Origin: Didymella arachidicola
Taxonomy: Eukaryota > Ascomycota > Dothideomycetes > Pleosporales > Didymellaceae
Assembly: GCA_016630955.3 (NCBI GenBank)
Contig: CM049991.1
Span: 1,798,001-1,862,000, forward strand
Length of the DNA stretch: 64,000 bases
Direction of reading: 5' to 3'
The notes beneath the pieces were generated by a model, which ran no database searches, was not told the DNA's origin, and saw only the letters and a list, made by a program, of their open reading frames with translations. Positions 40,877-52,292 of this stretch are shown in pieces. Position numbers and translations under genes: made by a program. Each line of letters opens with the position of its first letter. Within the stretch, counting starts at the first letter, position 1.

Positions 40877-43842
40877 CGGGAGGTGTAGATATCCGTATCC
40901 GCTGAATTAATCTTACTGCTCATCGCTGTTCTCGTGAATTGTCTACTTGTCGACGAGGTCCCCGCCTGTGATTCTATCGCCGACACGTGTCGGCACGCAC
41001 ATCTCAGCGCCGTCCGTGAATGAAAACACCCGCCCCATCTTCACCCTCCATGCAAGCTCGTAGGTCCGAATCCCGCGACAAGGGGCAAGTGGGGCCCTTG
41101 CAAGGCCCGTTGCGCTTCCGCGCGGGTCAGGGATCACCGCTGAACGTGAGCAAACTTGAGTAAACATGACGTCTGCTCGTGTTTCTTGGTTACATGCTGC
41201 TGTGAGAGCCTGAGGATATCCATCCGCCGCTGGAACAGGCAGGTTGCACTTGCAAACCGCGGCGATATGCACAGGGATTGCTGCCTTGCGTTAAAGATCA
41301 AGACCCCGAGACGTGAACACGGCCGAGCACTTGCCTGGTACGAGATAGTGCGCTGGGGTGCGGATGGCTGTATGCTATCTGCGCGGACTGGATCTGTCGT
41401 TGTCGCCATCTGGATTCTTGACGTCGCGGATACTCTCATGTAGCAGGGACGAGGACGCAAAAGGAAAGCAGTACCCGAGGTGGTGCTGGCCGAGGAATGC
41501 GGGGATTCACGCGCGTTTGGTGGCTGCTTGATCTTGAGGCAGGTGAGGATGGGAGAACGTCTTCGAGTCGGGCCGCGAGCTGTGGGAGCTTGCGAATAGG
41601 TATCACTGTTGTGTTTGTTCAAACATCATAAAAGATGCCCATGCAGTCCAGCGCATGGCTGCTGCGGGATGATTGTCGCGGTGGACGAGTGGTAGACTTG
41701 AGTTTTGCGCATTCAAATTTCATAGTTGTATAGGTTGGGCGCAGACAGTGTTCAGTGCTGATTGCTGTCAGTGTTCAGTGCTGTTCGCCGTCAGCAACTG
41801 TGATCGGCGTGGCTTGAGCTCGTGTGATGAAATACGAAACGGTCAGAAACATATCATCGTGCATCGCGCTTTCACAACTGCCGTGTGCCGACACTGCGTG
41901 TGTGAAGTAAGGGGCAGGTGTGGATGGAAGCCGGTTCAGCCACATGCCCTACGCGAGGAGACGTGAGTTGGAGCTGAAACAGACCAGACGTCATTTTCGT
42001 GCAATTGACTTGCGTGTGTCCCTGCGTAGAGAACGAGGCCGCGGACCGGCATGTGGAGCTGTAACGCCAAAGTATGCGGAGCTTTCGTTCGGTGTGCAGC
42101 AGTTTCGAGGGTGCAGTCTGCACAGAAGCGGAGAGCGCTCCGGACCCCCAGAGCTGCTCACAGGGGACGGCATACACCGCAGGCGGGGCCGTGTGCTGTG
42201 CAACGTCTACCTTGCTATGCGCTCCAACAATCTATCGAATTGTGAGTACAGCGGCGCATGTTTGAGGTGTTGATGTTTTTGATGCCCAGACACGCCACAA
42301 TGAACTTTCGCCGACACTACACATCCGTGCGATCGCTAGTACCAGTTGATTGTCAAGTGAACTGCTGGCCTGAACAGTATCCAGATCTGCAATGATGGTA
42401 TATTTGCTCCACAGAGACCCATCGTCCTCGTCATCACGCCGCAATGCTTCGATGGAGCTCGGTCAAGTCAGCGCGGACGTACACGCCGAAATGTACAACA
42501 GCATTGGCTTTGCGAAACAGAAGATTGAATGTCATAGCTCCAGGATCGGCCAAACGTTCCGTCGACTGCCGTAGGGCGAAGACTGATTCGCGGAACATTG
42601 GTTGAGCATGCGTAGCTCGTCCCAATGATGGGATCTAGGTGCGGCGGTCCGCATGCTGGAACAACCTTAAAGAGAGCCGCCTTGCAACAGTGGTAGAGGC
42701 GCTCTCGAGGTGGGGAGCTCGATCTAGCGCCTCTGTAAATATCGTGAGCCGTCTACTCCCGCGATGATGCTTGCTGCGCAAGGCCAATCAGTGCCGGCGC
42801 ACTCTATGCTCAGGCTAAAAGAAGGTTTTGTCTGCAGCGGCCGCTTCAGAATCACCTCCGTCGTCGCTGCACTCGATGCAGGTGCTTGATGATTATCCTG
42901 GATGTAGAAGCGTGACAAAAGAGGAGGGATCCTCGGAGAATTCCACGCGCAGCTGTTTCCGCTTGTGCAAATTGAGGCAATAACGCAGCATCGTCGGCAT
43001 GGGGTTACACGGCAGATGCAGAGGGGAGGTTGGGGATCATCTCAAGGGTCCAGAGTACTGAGGCTCCGGATGACATAAACAACTGCTCGCCGTCAATGCG
43101 CGGTCCATGGCGTCGACGTCGGAGACTCAGCCAGCAAATCTCAGAAATGACAATATCTCGCTTGAATCATGTCTGCGAAGCGTCGCAAGAATGCAAGCGA
43201 AATGGTAGAAGAAGCACGGGTGATGGGCGTTAGTGCGCTTTAGCCGCTTTTGCGACTGAGCCAGCACGTGGGCCGTAACCTCCGTTGCAAGCTGCTTCCG
43301 TGCTTCCTCCTAGCGCACTGCCATCTATGCCATTCTCGGTGGCTCTACCGTTCCTCCCGCGCCTGGTCAAATTTGTATTCGATTCTGTGAATGGGCCTGC
43401 ACCTGCATGGCCCTGCCGTGTACCTTGCAGCTAGACGAGCTGCCAAAGGAGACCTCGGCCACTCAGCGAGTCACTGCTTGCAGCTCCGCAGGCCCTGTAT
43501 GGCGTACTTCGTGGATGTCAGCGACGGGATATCCTAGCCTCATCCATTTACAAGAGAGCCATAGCTTTCGCGGATCCCGGTACTTGCATGTCACCAAGCC
43601 AGGTTCCCACGCTCTGCCGCGGAAGAGACCTTTTGGGGTAAATAGCACTCCCTGAAACGACCGGGTCTTACATGTCCAGGAATCATTGATGGATCCACTT
43701 CGCGTGGCGACTCGAGAGGCCCGCGGTCGAGGTCCACCCCGATGAGGATATAGAACAGACCTGACCCCTTTGGTAAAGAGGGCTGGCTCTGGGGTTTCCT
43801 CTTCTTCAAGGTCAATGCGAGCGGCCTCCACCGAACAACATA
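40877..43842. other. 2.9 kb intergenic region without a supported gene
   Basis: Frames of up to about 120 codons occur on both strands, but none has a recognisable domain, leader or plausible splice pattern. One short direct repeat is listed separately. I checked 41670-41740 for a tRNA and found no matching B box. Confidence 0.4.
41746..41783. repeat. Short direct repeat, 15 bp unit twice
   Basis: CAGTGTTCAGTGCTG occurs at 41746-41760 and 41769-41783, 23 bp apart. It probably arose by local duplication; no function is evident. Confidence 0.6.
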
Positions 43843-45152
43843 ATGGCCATCCCTAACCGTGGACCCGAACTGATTGGAGTGAACATTGCCTTCCTGGCTA
43901 CGGCGATCATCGCCAATCTGCTACGATGTGTCGTTCGGGTTAAGATGGTGAAGGCGTTTGGTATTGATGATTGGCTCATGGTTGGCTCGACAGTGAGTGA
44001 TGCTGAGCTCATTGTGGTATCGCAGACACTGATGATTTGTAGTTGTTTTTCCTTGGATATGGTATTTCGTCCAACATAGGCGCACACTATGGTACCGGCC
44101 GCCACCATAGGAATCTCGAAGAATGGCAGATTGAAAAGGCACGGAATTGTTGGTTCTACTGCTACCTCTTCTACTGCTGCTCCATGATCTTGTCCAAGAT
44201 CTCGATCGGCTGCTTCTTGCTTCGCATCTCCGTCAAGCGTATTCACACCTGGATCATCTACTCGGCAATGTTCGTCTCGACCTTTGCCTGCACGGCATTC
44301 TTCTTCGTCACGCTCTTTCAGTGCAACCCCATCAAGTTCTTCTGGGCGAAATCATTGTCGGATGGCACTTGTATCCACAACACCGTCATCATCGCGCTCG
44401 GTTTCGTCTACAGCATCTTCAGCATCGTCGCCGACTTCACATTTGCTCTGCTTCCGGCTGCCCTGGTCTGGAATCTGCAGCTAAAGAGAAGGACAAAGGT
44501 TGCTCTCATTCCGCTCCTTACCATGGGCTGCGTTGCCAGTGCTGCTGTTATTGCGCGTCTTCCTTTTCTCACGAAGCTGAACTCACCTGACTTCCTATGT
44601 AAGCCATTCAGTCCGCGCCACACCTGCGTATGCTAACAGTATAAAGGGGACACTATTGACATCGCCATCTGGTCATCCGTCGAACAAGGCCTCGCCATCA
44701 CCGCTGGTAGTCTCGCCACTCTCCGCCCTCTGTTCGCTTTGTGCATGCACCATATAGGACTGTCCACACGACCGACACAGCAAAGACCTTCTCAGTATGG
44801 CCTCCAGACACCCCCCGCCAGCCATGTGCTCAGCAGTCGACGCAAGGGGAGCAAGAACGAACTCGACATGTACGGACGGTCCAATGCCGGAGAAACACGG
44901 GTTTCAGATGAGTCGCTTACAAAGGAACAACACTACGCCAAATCACCAAACTGGTTCAACGGCAATGGGCCGCAGCCGAGCATGACGAAGAGTCAGGTGC
45001 GCGCCGACAACGAGAGCGAGAGGAGTTTGAGACTCAAGAGCTCGAGGAACAGCAGCGAAGACCAAATGGGCATCATGGTTTCGAAAACATTCTGGGTCGA
45101 CGAGGAGAGAGCGTCAATAGCCTCCCGAGGTCAGGACCCACGATTCATTTAG
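43843..45152 (+). CDS. Rhodopsin-domain integral membrane protein
   Basis: Exons are 43843-43992, 44043-44598 and 44647-45152 with introns of 50 and 48 bp; the product has 403 residues. The N-terminal part has seven hydrophobic segments and motifs of the fungal rhodopsin-domain (SAT4-related) family: GIDDWLMV, GAHYGTGRH, CSMILSKISIGCFLLR and VFALLPAALVWNLQ-like stretches. The C-terminal 140 residues are polar and probably cytoplasmic. These proteins are abundant in Pezizomycotina and mostly of unknown function; some relate to the Pth11 type, but no CFEM domain is present here. Confidence 0.85.
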
Positions 45153-47373
45153 CTCATGCCGCTGTGCGATTTACGACAAATATACCCCATACTTAATGTT
45201 CAATCACTTCAAACTCGATTTCAATGCCGTGGCTCTGTTCTCGAAGCACAATTGACCTACCAAAACAGGGAAGCATACACCCGGCTACAACTGCCAGATT
45301 TTCACCCACTTGCCTCTTCTGAATGAGCAACGTCTATCTTTATTGGAGACCCGGCATATACCAGACAGACCGCCACAGTAACGTCCAAATTCAGTCGCAA
45401 CGTTACGCAGCAAATTGCGCTCAACAGCCCACCTACCTGATGTGGTCTGACAAGCAGCGGGTGCATGCGAGTCCTGCCTTAATGCGAGAAATATAAGGCA
45501 CCCGACATGGGTCAAAGCACGAACAGCAACCGCAAGGAAGCGGAGCAAGCAGCCGGAGTGGTCAGGAGACCGTTAAACAGCAGTTCGCAGAAGGGTACTT
45601 GCCACAGGACTCTGCACATCGCCATCTCTCCATGTCTGTATTTCACTCTGTTGGCATTCAGGTGCAGTACGCGTTATCGAAGTGACGGAAACACCATGCA
45701 CTCCACAGGGTTGAAACACTACCACTGCCACAACAACTGCCGCCTTGCATCTCCCACACGCAGCTCCACGCTGCGTCCCACGATGTGCCTCAACGAGATA
45801 GAGTCGTGATAGTCGTTTCGACTCCATGCGTGCGGTCACCCTGGGCATCCTTCATCCAACGTCCCTCCGCGGACCGAGACGGCACCAGATCAGGAAAAAA
45901 CGCAATGCAAAACACCTTGGCCTCAGGTATCTACTGGCTGCTTGCACGCGCAATCGCATCCCAGTACCACTGCTATAGTCGCAAAGCTATAGCACAGACA
46001 GACCCTGCTCAACGACCTCGCCGTTTGGCTGCTTCGGAGGGATCAGAGCGATCAGCACCGCAGAGAGGCACCAGCAAGTCCGGCTGACCACGGCAGTCTG
46101 CTCAGGTACGCGCAGATTCGGTATTTCCCACGAGCCACAGTCTCAGCGTGAGCGAACGTGCGCTCGCTCGCGTCCCACTGCGGGCCTCGCTTGCGCACCC
46201 ACAGCCCTGTCCAGAACCGCGCTTGAAATGCGCGCGAGTCACGGAGAAAAGAGCGGATACGGAGATCCGTCGTCGTCGGGGACGAGAAGCACGTGTGCAT
46301 CAACGCAACGCGTTGTTGTCCAAGACCACAACGCGAATGTCATTCGTTCACACCAACACACTTACTTTTCACAATAAGCAAACTCGCCTCATTGTACATA
46401 CCACCCACCAGCACACCCCTCATCCTCCTCTTGCACCAACCCACCTGCCGAACCCACCCAACCATTTCTCATCGCAAACTATAGTATTGGATGTATTTGG
46501 AAGAGCCGGGCCCGCACGTCACTCGCGCACCGGGGCACCTAGCGTACCACGATCAGGCTGAACGCGGCGCGATCCAATTGGCAGGCATGATCGTGATCTC
46601 CGGGCGCCAGGTCGAGGCGGCGGGTAATTCCAAGCGGGTGGAGATGTTGGGACCGGTGGTGCGGTGTGGTGGTGTGGCGTTGACGGACGCGGTGTTGAAG
46701 GGTGAGGGAGCGCTTGGTGTGCTAGCATTGCCGGGTTCAGTGCCGATGTTCGAGAAGCTGTTGGAGAGCAACTTGTCCAACACAGCATTCGATAAGCCCT
46801 GAGCGCGTCGCTCCGAAATAGCGGTTCTTGAACGAACGATCTTGAATAGTAAATCAGCAACGATTATCTCATTGGTAAGAAGAGTAGACAAGAATGATGG
46901 ATGCATTCGCGGGAAGAAACATTCCTCCGCCGCCATGTCAAAGGTTGAGTATTCCGTCACGCTTCCCAGGCGCCCACGCTCTCTGCACTGGGTCCAGCAG
47001 ATACACGGATGCCAAAAACCACATCGCCCGGAGCCAAGCACCTCGAGCTGACAGTCGTGGCAAACACTGCTCGTACATCTCGCCTCCCTTGAACCACCAA
47101 CCACCCTCCCCCCCTATACCATAGCCACATCGCATCCCCGCACTTGCCATGGACGCAATAACCCGTTTCTGACGATAATTTAAACTTGCACAAGACAAAC
47201 AACGTTGGAGCAGCTTCAGTACTAATGCCAGCTTTTTCTCGACTTCTCACGTTGGAGCATCTGCTTTACTTCGTAGCGCTGACTTGATGTCGTCTCTTGA
47301 TCTTACACATCTTTATCGTACCCGCTGTATTGCTTTCAGCCCTTGCTTGATCCCATTGTTTGAAACGAGAAGA
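45153..47373. other. 2.2 kb intergenic region, one doubtful frame
   Basis: A minus-strand frame at 46553-47104 (internal Met giving MAAEECFFPRMHPSFL and onward) has no known domain and overlaps an equally long plus-strand frame, so I do not call it a gene. Nothing else is supported. The CA/CT-rich stretch about 46370-46480 looks like a leader or promoter tract. Confidence 0.35.
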
Positions 47374-48625
47374 TCACTTAACCAATCTCTTAGTCTGCCT
47401 CTTCACGCCCGTCTGCTCAGCCACCTTACCCGGCCTCTTCAGCACCACAGGTCCTTTGAGCGCCGGTCTCCTAACAGATCCCTTGACACCCACACCCTCC
47501 CCCTCCTTCCCCGCCGCCATCGTCTGCTCCCGGATCCTCAGCGCAACCTCCTCCCACACTCCCGGCACGCGCGACTTGGCCGTAAACATCCTGCCCTCCT
47601 TGACAAAAAACTTAAACCGCGGCTCCGCGATAACCTCGAAGATGCGCCTCGCTATCCCCTTCTCTCTCTGCCTCTTCGCCCAGGCTTCGCTCTTCGGGAT
47701 CTCCAGATTAGCCAGCCTGAAGCGCTTAGATGGGAGGGCGCGCAGCTCGTGCAGAAGCGCGGTGGTGTTTTTGCGGAAGGGGAAGATGCGCAGGGTGACG
47801 AACTCGAGTTTGGTGTTTGCGGTGGATGCGTGGGTGGAGGGGTTGTTGAGCGAGCGCGCGAAGAGGTGCAGGGCGTGGGCGCTGCGGCGGGCGTGGTCGG
47901 GGATTTGGAGGAAGATTTGGTGGACGAAGGGAGCGGTTACGTAGGCCATTGTGAGGGTGGGGATGGTGCCCAGGATGCCGACTGGAGGGGTTAGTTGTTG
48001 TGGAGGGTGATGGGGGGATGAAGTGTGAGTGGATGATGTTTGGGAGTTTGTAGAAGATGAGATGTGCCTGTTGTGCCCATACGTGTAACGAAACTGGCCA
48101 GGCTGAGTGACAGTTCTGAGAAGAGATAGAGATGCTGATGGATATAATCGAGAAATATCATGATAGAAGCGAACGGCCAAGAACAACGGAATAGAAAAGT
48201 GAAGTGATTAGTCTTACCAAGTATAGCCTGCGCCTTCCTCAGTCTCGGATCAGGTTGATTCTCATTGTTCCATAATGGCGGCACGGCGAAGACGAGCGTG
48301 GTTCCAAACTGCAGCAAGGCCATGGCTTTCCAGAACGAGACCCATGTCGTGCGCGTGTCTCCAGCATCGTAGATGAGCAGCCTCGACTTGTACACTGGAA
48401 GCGCGTCAGCATACAGACCCGATTCGAAACAGTCATCCGTCACTCACTGCGCTCCTTGTCTGCATTCTTCGCCGCGGCGCGCAGAGCTGGCGAGGTGGAA
48501 AATTTCCGCTGGCAGCTTCTGCAGATGAAGTGCGCTATTCTCAGCTTCGGCGCCTGCTGGGCATTCTGCGCCCACGGCGCTGAGCCTCGAAAGGCCGCTG
48601 CGAATGTGAAGAGGCGCGGCTGCAT
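47374..48625 (-). CDS. Probable mitochondrial two-TM protein (TMEM70/186/223-like)
   Basis: Exons are 48625-48448, 48394-48218 and 47981-47374, with introns of 53 and 236 bp; the product has 320 residues. The N terminus is Arg/Ala-rich with an RKFSTSPALRAAA processing-like site, a mitochondrial presequence by appearance. Two hydrophobic segments follow (AMALLQFGTTLVFAVPPLW and GILGTIPTLTMAYVTAPF), and then a basic C-terminal domain. The order presequence-TM-TM-soluble tail matches the TMEM70/TMEM186/TMEM223 group, inner-membrane assembly factors. The assignment rests on architecture, not on a diagnostic motif. It is divergent from 48857. Confidence 0.6.
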
Positions 48626-48856
48626 CTCAATGGATGTCTTGTCGTGCCTGATGCGCGACGCGAGAGGTGATGCGCTTCGGCTAGAGTTGCCCTGGCACGC
48701 TGTCACGTGAGTGGACCCTGGATCGGCGTGGGATGTGACCACGATTCAGCAGCACATAGAGTGGTTGCACCTTGGCACCACCATGTCTGCTCGGGTTGGA
48801 GCGCTGGTATGTTCTCTCCTAGAAGCTCGGGTTTGATGTGAGGGTTTGTCAAGACG

Positions 48857-50073
48857 ATGTTTGCTTCTGCGCTGCTGTCGCTCGCTCCGTTGTTCTCTCT
48901 GGCCCAGGCGTACGGTGATCTCAGCGACGAGACGCTCACGAGCTTCCCCGGCCCGGGCAACGACTTCGACATCAAGACTGGAGCGCTGCTGGCGCCCATC
49001 CTGCGACCGCGCGTGTCCGGCACCGAAGGCAATGCGGCCGTGCGACAACACTTCCTGGACTTCTTCAAGACGAACCTCCCGGAATGGCGCATCGAGCTGC
49101 ACAACTCGACATACACGACGCCCGTGAGCAAGGGTAAGGAGGTGCCGTTTGTCAATGTGATTGCGACACGTGATCCGCCGGGGACGAGCGAGGGCGACGT
49201 CTCGCGGCTGGCGCTGGTGGCCCACTACGACAGCAAGCTCACGCCCAAGGACTTCATCGGCGCCACCGACAGCGCGGCGCCGTGTGCGATGCTCCTGCAT
49301 GCGGCGCGCACCCTCGACGCTGCGCTGACTAAGAAGTGGGCTTCTGCAGCGGATGACGACGACTTGGATGCCGAGCACAAGGGCGTGCAGATTCTGCTGC
49401 TGGACGGCGAGGAGGCCTTCCACAGCTGGACCGACTCGGACAGCCTGTACGGGGCGCGGTAGGACACGGCTATTGCTGGTCGGCGGATGCCTGCTGACAA
49501 CCTGATGACAGTGCCCTCGCCGAAGACTGGGAGTCGGCCTTCCACCCCGCCGCCTCGACGTACCGCACGCCCCTCGACTCGATGGAGCTCTTCGTGCTGC
49601 TCGACCTGCTGGGCTCCGCGGGCCCGACGGTCCCGTCCTACTTCAAGACCACCCACTGGGCATACCAGCACATGGCCCGCGTCGAGGCCCGTCTGCGCGC
49701 GCTGAAGCAGCTGCGCTCCTCGCCCAACCACCCGGCCCGCATGGCAAAGCGCAAGAACAAAAAGCCCCGCGCCGAGCCAAGATTCCTGCCCGAGGAGAAC
49801 AAGAGCGAGGACTCGTTCATGGGCGGCTTTGTGCAGGACGACCACGTCCCGTTCATGGCGAGGGGCGTGGAAATTCTGCACATCATCCCAAGCCCCTTTC
49901 CGCTGGTGTGGCACGAGAAGGAAGACGATGGCGAGCATTTGGATGCGGACACTGTGGAGGACTGGGCGAGGATTGTCACGGCATTTGCAGCCGAGTGGAT
50001 GGAGTTGGAGGGCTTCTTCGACTTCAAGGCGGAAAGGCGGCGGGATTCTGTGGCGGACAAGTCGGAGCTGTAA
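48857..50073 (+). CDS. Secreted glutaminyl-peptide cyclotransferase
   Basis: Exons are 48857-49458 and 49512-50073 with a 53 bp intron; the product has 387 residues. The signal peptide is MFASALLSLAPLFSLAQA. It is an M28-type zinc fold. Expected ligands are Asp138 (GATDSAAPCAM), Glu186 (LLDGEEAF, with Glu185 as the general acid/base) and His312 (DDHVPF). It converts N-terminal Gln (or Glu) to pyroglutamate in secreted proteins. The segment KRKNKKPRAEPR (about 280-291) is a basic insertion before the His-bearing loop. The start was chosen for the leader. Confidence 0.9.
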
Positions 50074-50462
50074 GTAGCTGCATCAATACATGGCAGTTCG
50101 ATTTAACACTGTGTAGTGAACTGCTTGGTTTACGAGTGTGAAATCCATTCCGTGTCCGCTGTTCAAAGACTGATTCTCAACGTGACTTTCTGCTGACGTA
50201 CAGTGTCGACAAAGCAGGCCTGGGACAGTCTGATCGCCCGCACAACACCCTTTGAGGTTGAGCATTGTCGAAGGGCCAGTCAACACCGAGACAAAGGTTC
50301 TGGTCTTCACATCACGACGTGAGACATCTATCATGTCGCACTTGGTCTTTACAGGCCAGCGGTCGCGAAACCACTGACAGCCATTTGCCCAAGTGCTATA
50401 GGAAACGAACCCAGCCAAACGTCTTCGGCGACAAAAGAAATTAGCCATCGCAACAACTCGAC
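50074..50462. other. Intergenic DNA
   Basis: This is the 3' flank of the cyclotransferase gene and promoter of the next gene. No motif was recognised. Confidence 0.35.
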
Positions 50463-52292
50463 ATGGCACCACAGCATCGACGAGGCGGCAAGCATGCCGT
50501 GAAGGACCGGGACCTGACCCACACAAAGTACGACGACTACAACCGTGAGCAGCTTCTGGCAGCCGTCAAGGAAGCCGGCTGCTACGTCAAAGACGACAAA
50601 AAGAGCGTCATGGCCCGCAAGCTCGCTGAACATGACCGAAACATGCAGTACGAAGCGAGCCGGATTGCACGCGAGCAAAAAGAGAGGGAAAACTCAAGAC
50701 AGCAAGAGATAGCCCACGCAGTACAAATCCAACAAAACCGCCGCTCCGCACGCGCCAAACGCAACGAGTCGCGCAGCACCCGCTACGAGCGCGGCGAGGA
50801 CGTGAGCTCCAACTCCTCCGACACCGCCTCGGACCACGTCCGCGCCGCCGCCCACAAACAGACCGTAACCGGCGGCCTCGCCCTCAGCGACTCAACCTGG
50901 GACTCCACAAGCTCCCCAAGCACCATCCTTTCTGAAAACCCCCCAATCCGTCCAGCCCATCGTCTCCAGCTCTTCGAATGGGCGTACCCGCACCCACCTC
51001 CATCCAGCCTCCCATCTGAGGACAGCGAACAGCACCCAGCACCCCTCCCCTACACACCGCTGAAGCTCCTCACCACACTCACGCACGAGAAAGTCTCGCT
51101 TCCGGGAAAACCATACCCCGCGGGCGTAGATCCAGCACACGTCCCCAATCTCGACGCGCACACTCGCGCCGCCGCCCGCGGCGGGCAACTCCTCAACCAA
51201 CTCTCCCGCGCGGTAATCGAGCCAGCGTCCCTCTGGGCGCGCCGCACGACAGTCCAGGGCTGGAACGGGATGTTGTATTTCTCCCTCCCACAGTCTGACA
51301 CAAAGCAGAGCAGTACGCTAGACGACGTATACCGCAAGCACCACGCCGCGCACCGCCTTCTTCTGCACACGCCCGGCGCACCACACGCGAATGCTGACCG
51401 TACGGCGCAGATCGCGAGCCTCAAGCGCCGCCGCGTGGCAGCCGTGTACGAAGCTAGTCTGTGGCAGCCCGCGGCGCTGGGGTACTTGCCTGCGTATTTG
51501 AATCTGGACGCGCGAGCTGACAACATCTCAGACCAGCACCAAGCGGTGGAGAATCTGCGGTATGTGCGCTTCCCCGGCTGCGACGTCCCGCATTTTTACT
51601 TCTGGTCGCGGCCGGATCCCACGACGCCGGGGGTTGGATGTGGCAGGCGGAAGGTGCGGGTTAAGCGGCTCCCTGCACCCCCTGCTACGAGGCCGCTGGG
51701 GGAAGGGGATGATTTGGCGTCCGTGGAGCACTATCTCTCGCGCTCCGGGCTCAAAACTACACTCGCAACATTCCAACCGCAGGCCGTCGCTGCAGGGCAG
51801 CTGCGCGCGTGGACCTCGTGCTTCGACGAACCGCTGATAAGACTATATCCCAGCGGCGCGGTGCCCGGGGCGCCGCCTGTGGACCCGGTGGGAGGACTCT
51901 GCGTAGCGGAGAAGATTGTGCGGGTGCTGCAAGGGGAAGATGGTGAGGCGTTTACTGGGTTGGAACGCTGGACGAGGGGGGGTAGGGAGGTGTGGGATGG
52001 AGGTTCTGCGGATGCTGATGCCGAGGGGGATGCGGGTGAGGTGGAGGACGTGGAGAGCGAAGAAGTAGATGGAAAGGCACTGTACCGACGAGACAGCGAA
52101 GACTCGCGGGTATGGACGTGGCTAGACAGCATTGACGATGCAACGCTAACATTCCCCTCCCTCACCCTCCCCCCGCGCGAAAAAAGAACGCACTCGCACG
52201 GCTCTCACCCGCTGGTATCGACTTCCACGCAAAACGCGACAGGGAAGGGGGTGAAGCGGAGATGCAGCGTGTTAAGCCATCTCACACTATAG
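50463..52292 (+). CDS. Large hypothetical protein with SAP-like N terminus
   Basis: This is a 609-residue intronless frame with strong coding character. Residues 22-60 (YDDYNREQLLAAVKEAGCYV...) resemble a SAP-type helix-turn-helix used for DNA or RNA contact. Residues 60-105 are charged and probably helical. The middle contains an unrecognised globular domain (about 190-430). The C terminus has acidic segments (EVEDVESEEVDG). I know no family for the core; a nuclear role is a guess based only on the SAP-like start and basic patches. Confidence 0.7.
   Translation: MAPQHRRGGKHAVKDRDLTHTKYDDYNREQLLAAVKEAGCYVKDDKKSVMARKLAEHDRNMQYEASRIAREQKERENSRQQEIAHAVQIQQNRRSARAKRNESRSTRYERGEDVSSNSSDTASDHVRAAAHKQTVTGGLALSDSTWDSTSSPSTILSENPPIRPAHRLQLFEWAYPHPPPSSLPSEDSEQHPAPLPYTPLKLLTTLTHEKVSLPGKPYPAGVDPAHVPNLDAHTRAAARGGQLLNQLSRAVIEPASLWARRTTVQGWNGMLYFSLPQSDTKQSSTLDDVYRKHHAAHRLLLHTPGAPHANADRTAQIASLKRRRVAAVYEASLWQPAALGYLPAYLNLDARADNISDQHQAVENLRYVRFPGCDVPHFYFWSRPDPTTPGVGCGRRKVRVKRLPAPPATRPLGEGDDLASVEHYLSRSGLKTTLATFQPQAVAAGQLRAWTSCFDEPLIRLYPSGAVPGAPPVDPVGGLCVAEKIVRVLQGEDGEAFTGLERWTRGGREVWDGGSADADAEGDAGEVEDVESEEVDGKALYRRDSEDSRVWTWLDSIDDATLTFPSLTLPPREKRTHSHGSHPLVSTSTQNATGKGVKRRCSVLSHLTL

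Noticed and set aside
41670..41740. Possible tRNA (A-box-like GGACGAGTGGTAGAC)
   Set aside because: No B box (GGTTCGAATCC-like) and no cloverleaf could be drawn.
43463..43831. 122-codon minus-strand frame next to the rhodopsin-domain gene
   Set aside because: Lies in the promoter region of that gene; no motif or splice support.
46553..47104. 183-codon minus-strand frame
   Set aside because: No domain, no leader, and a comparable frame on the other strand; not enough to call a gene.
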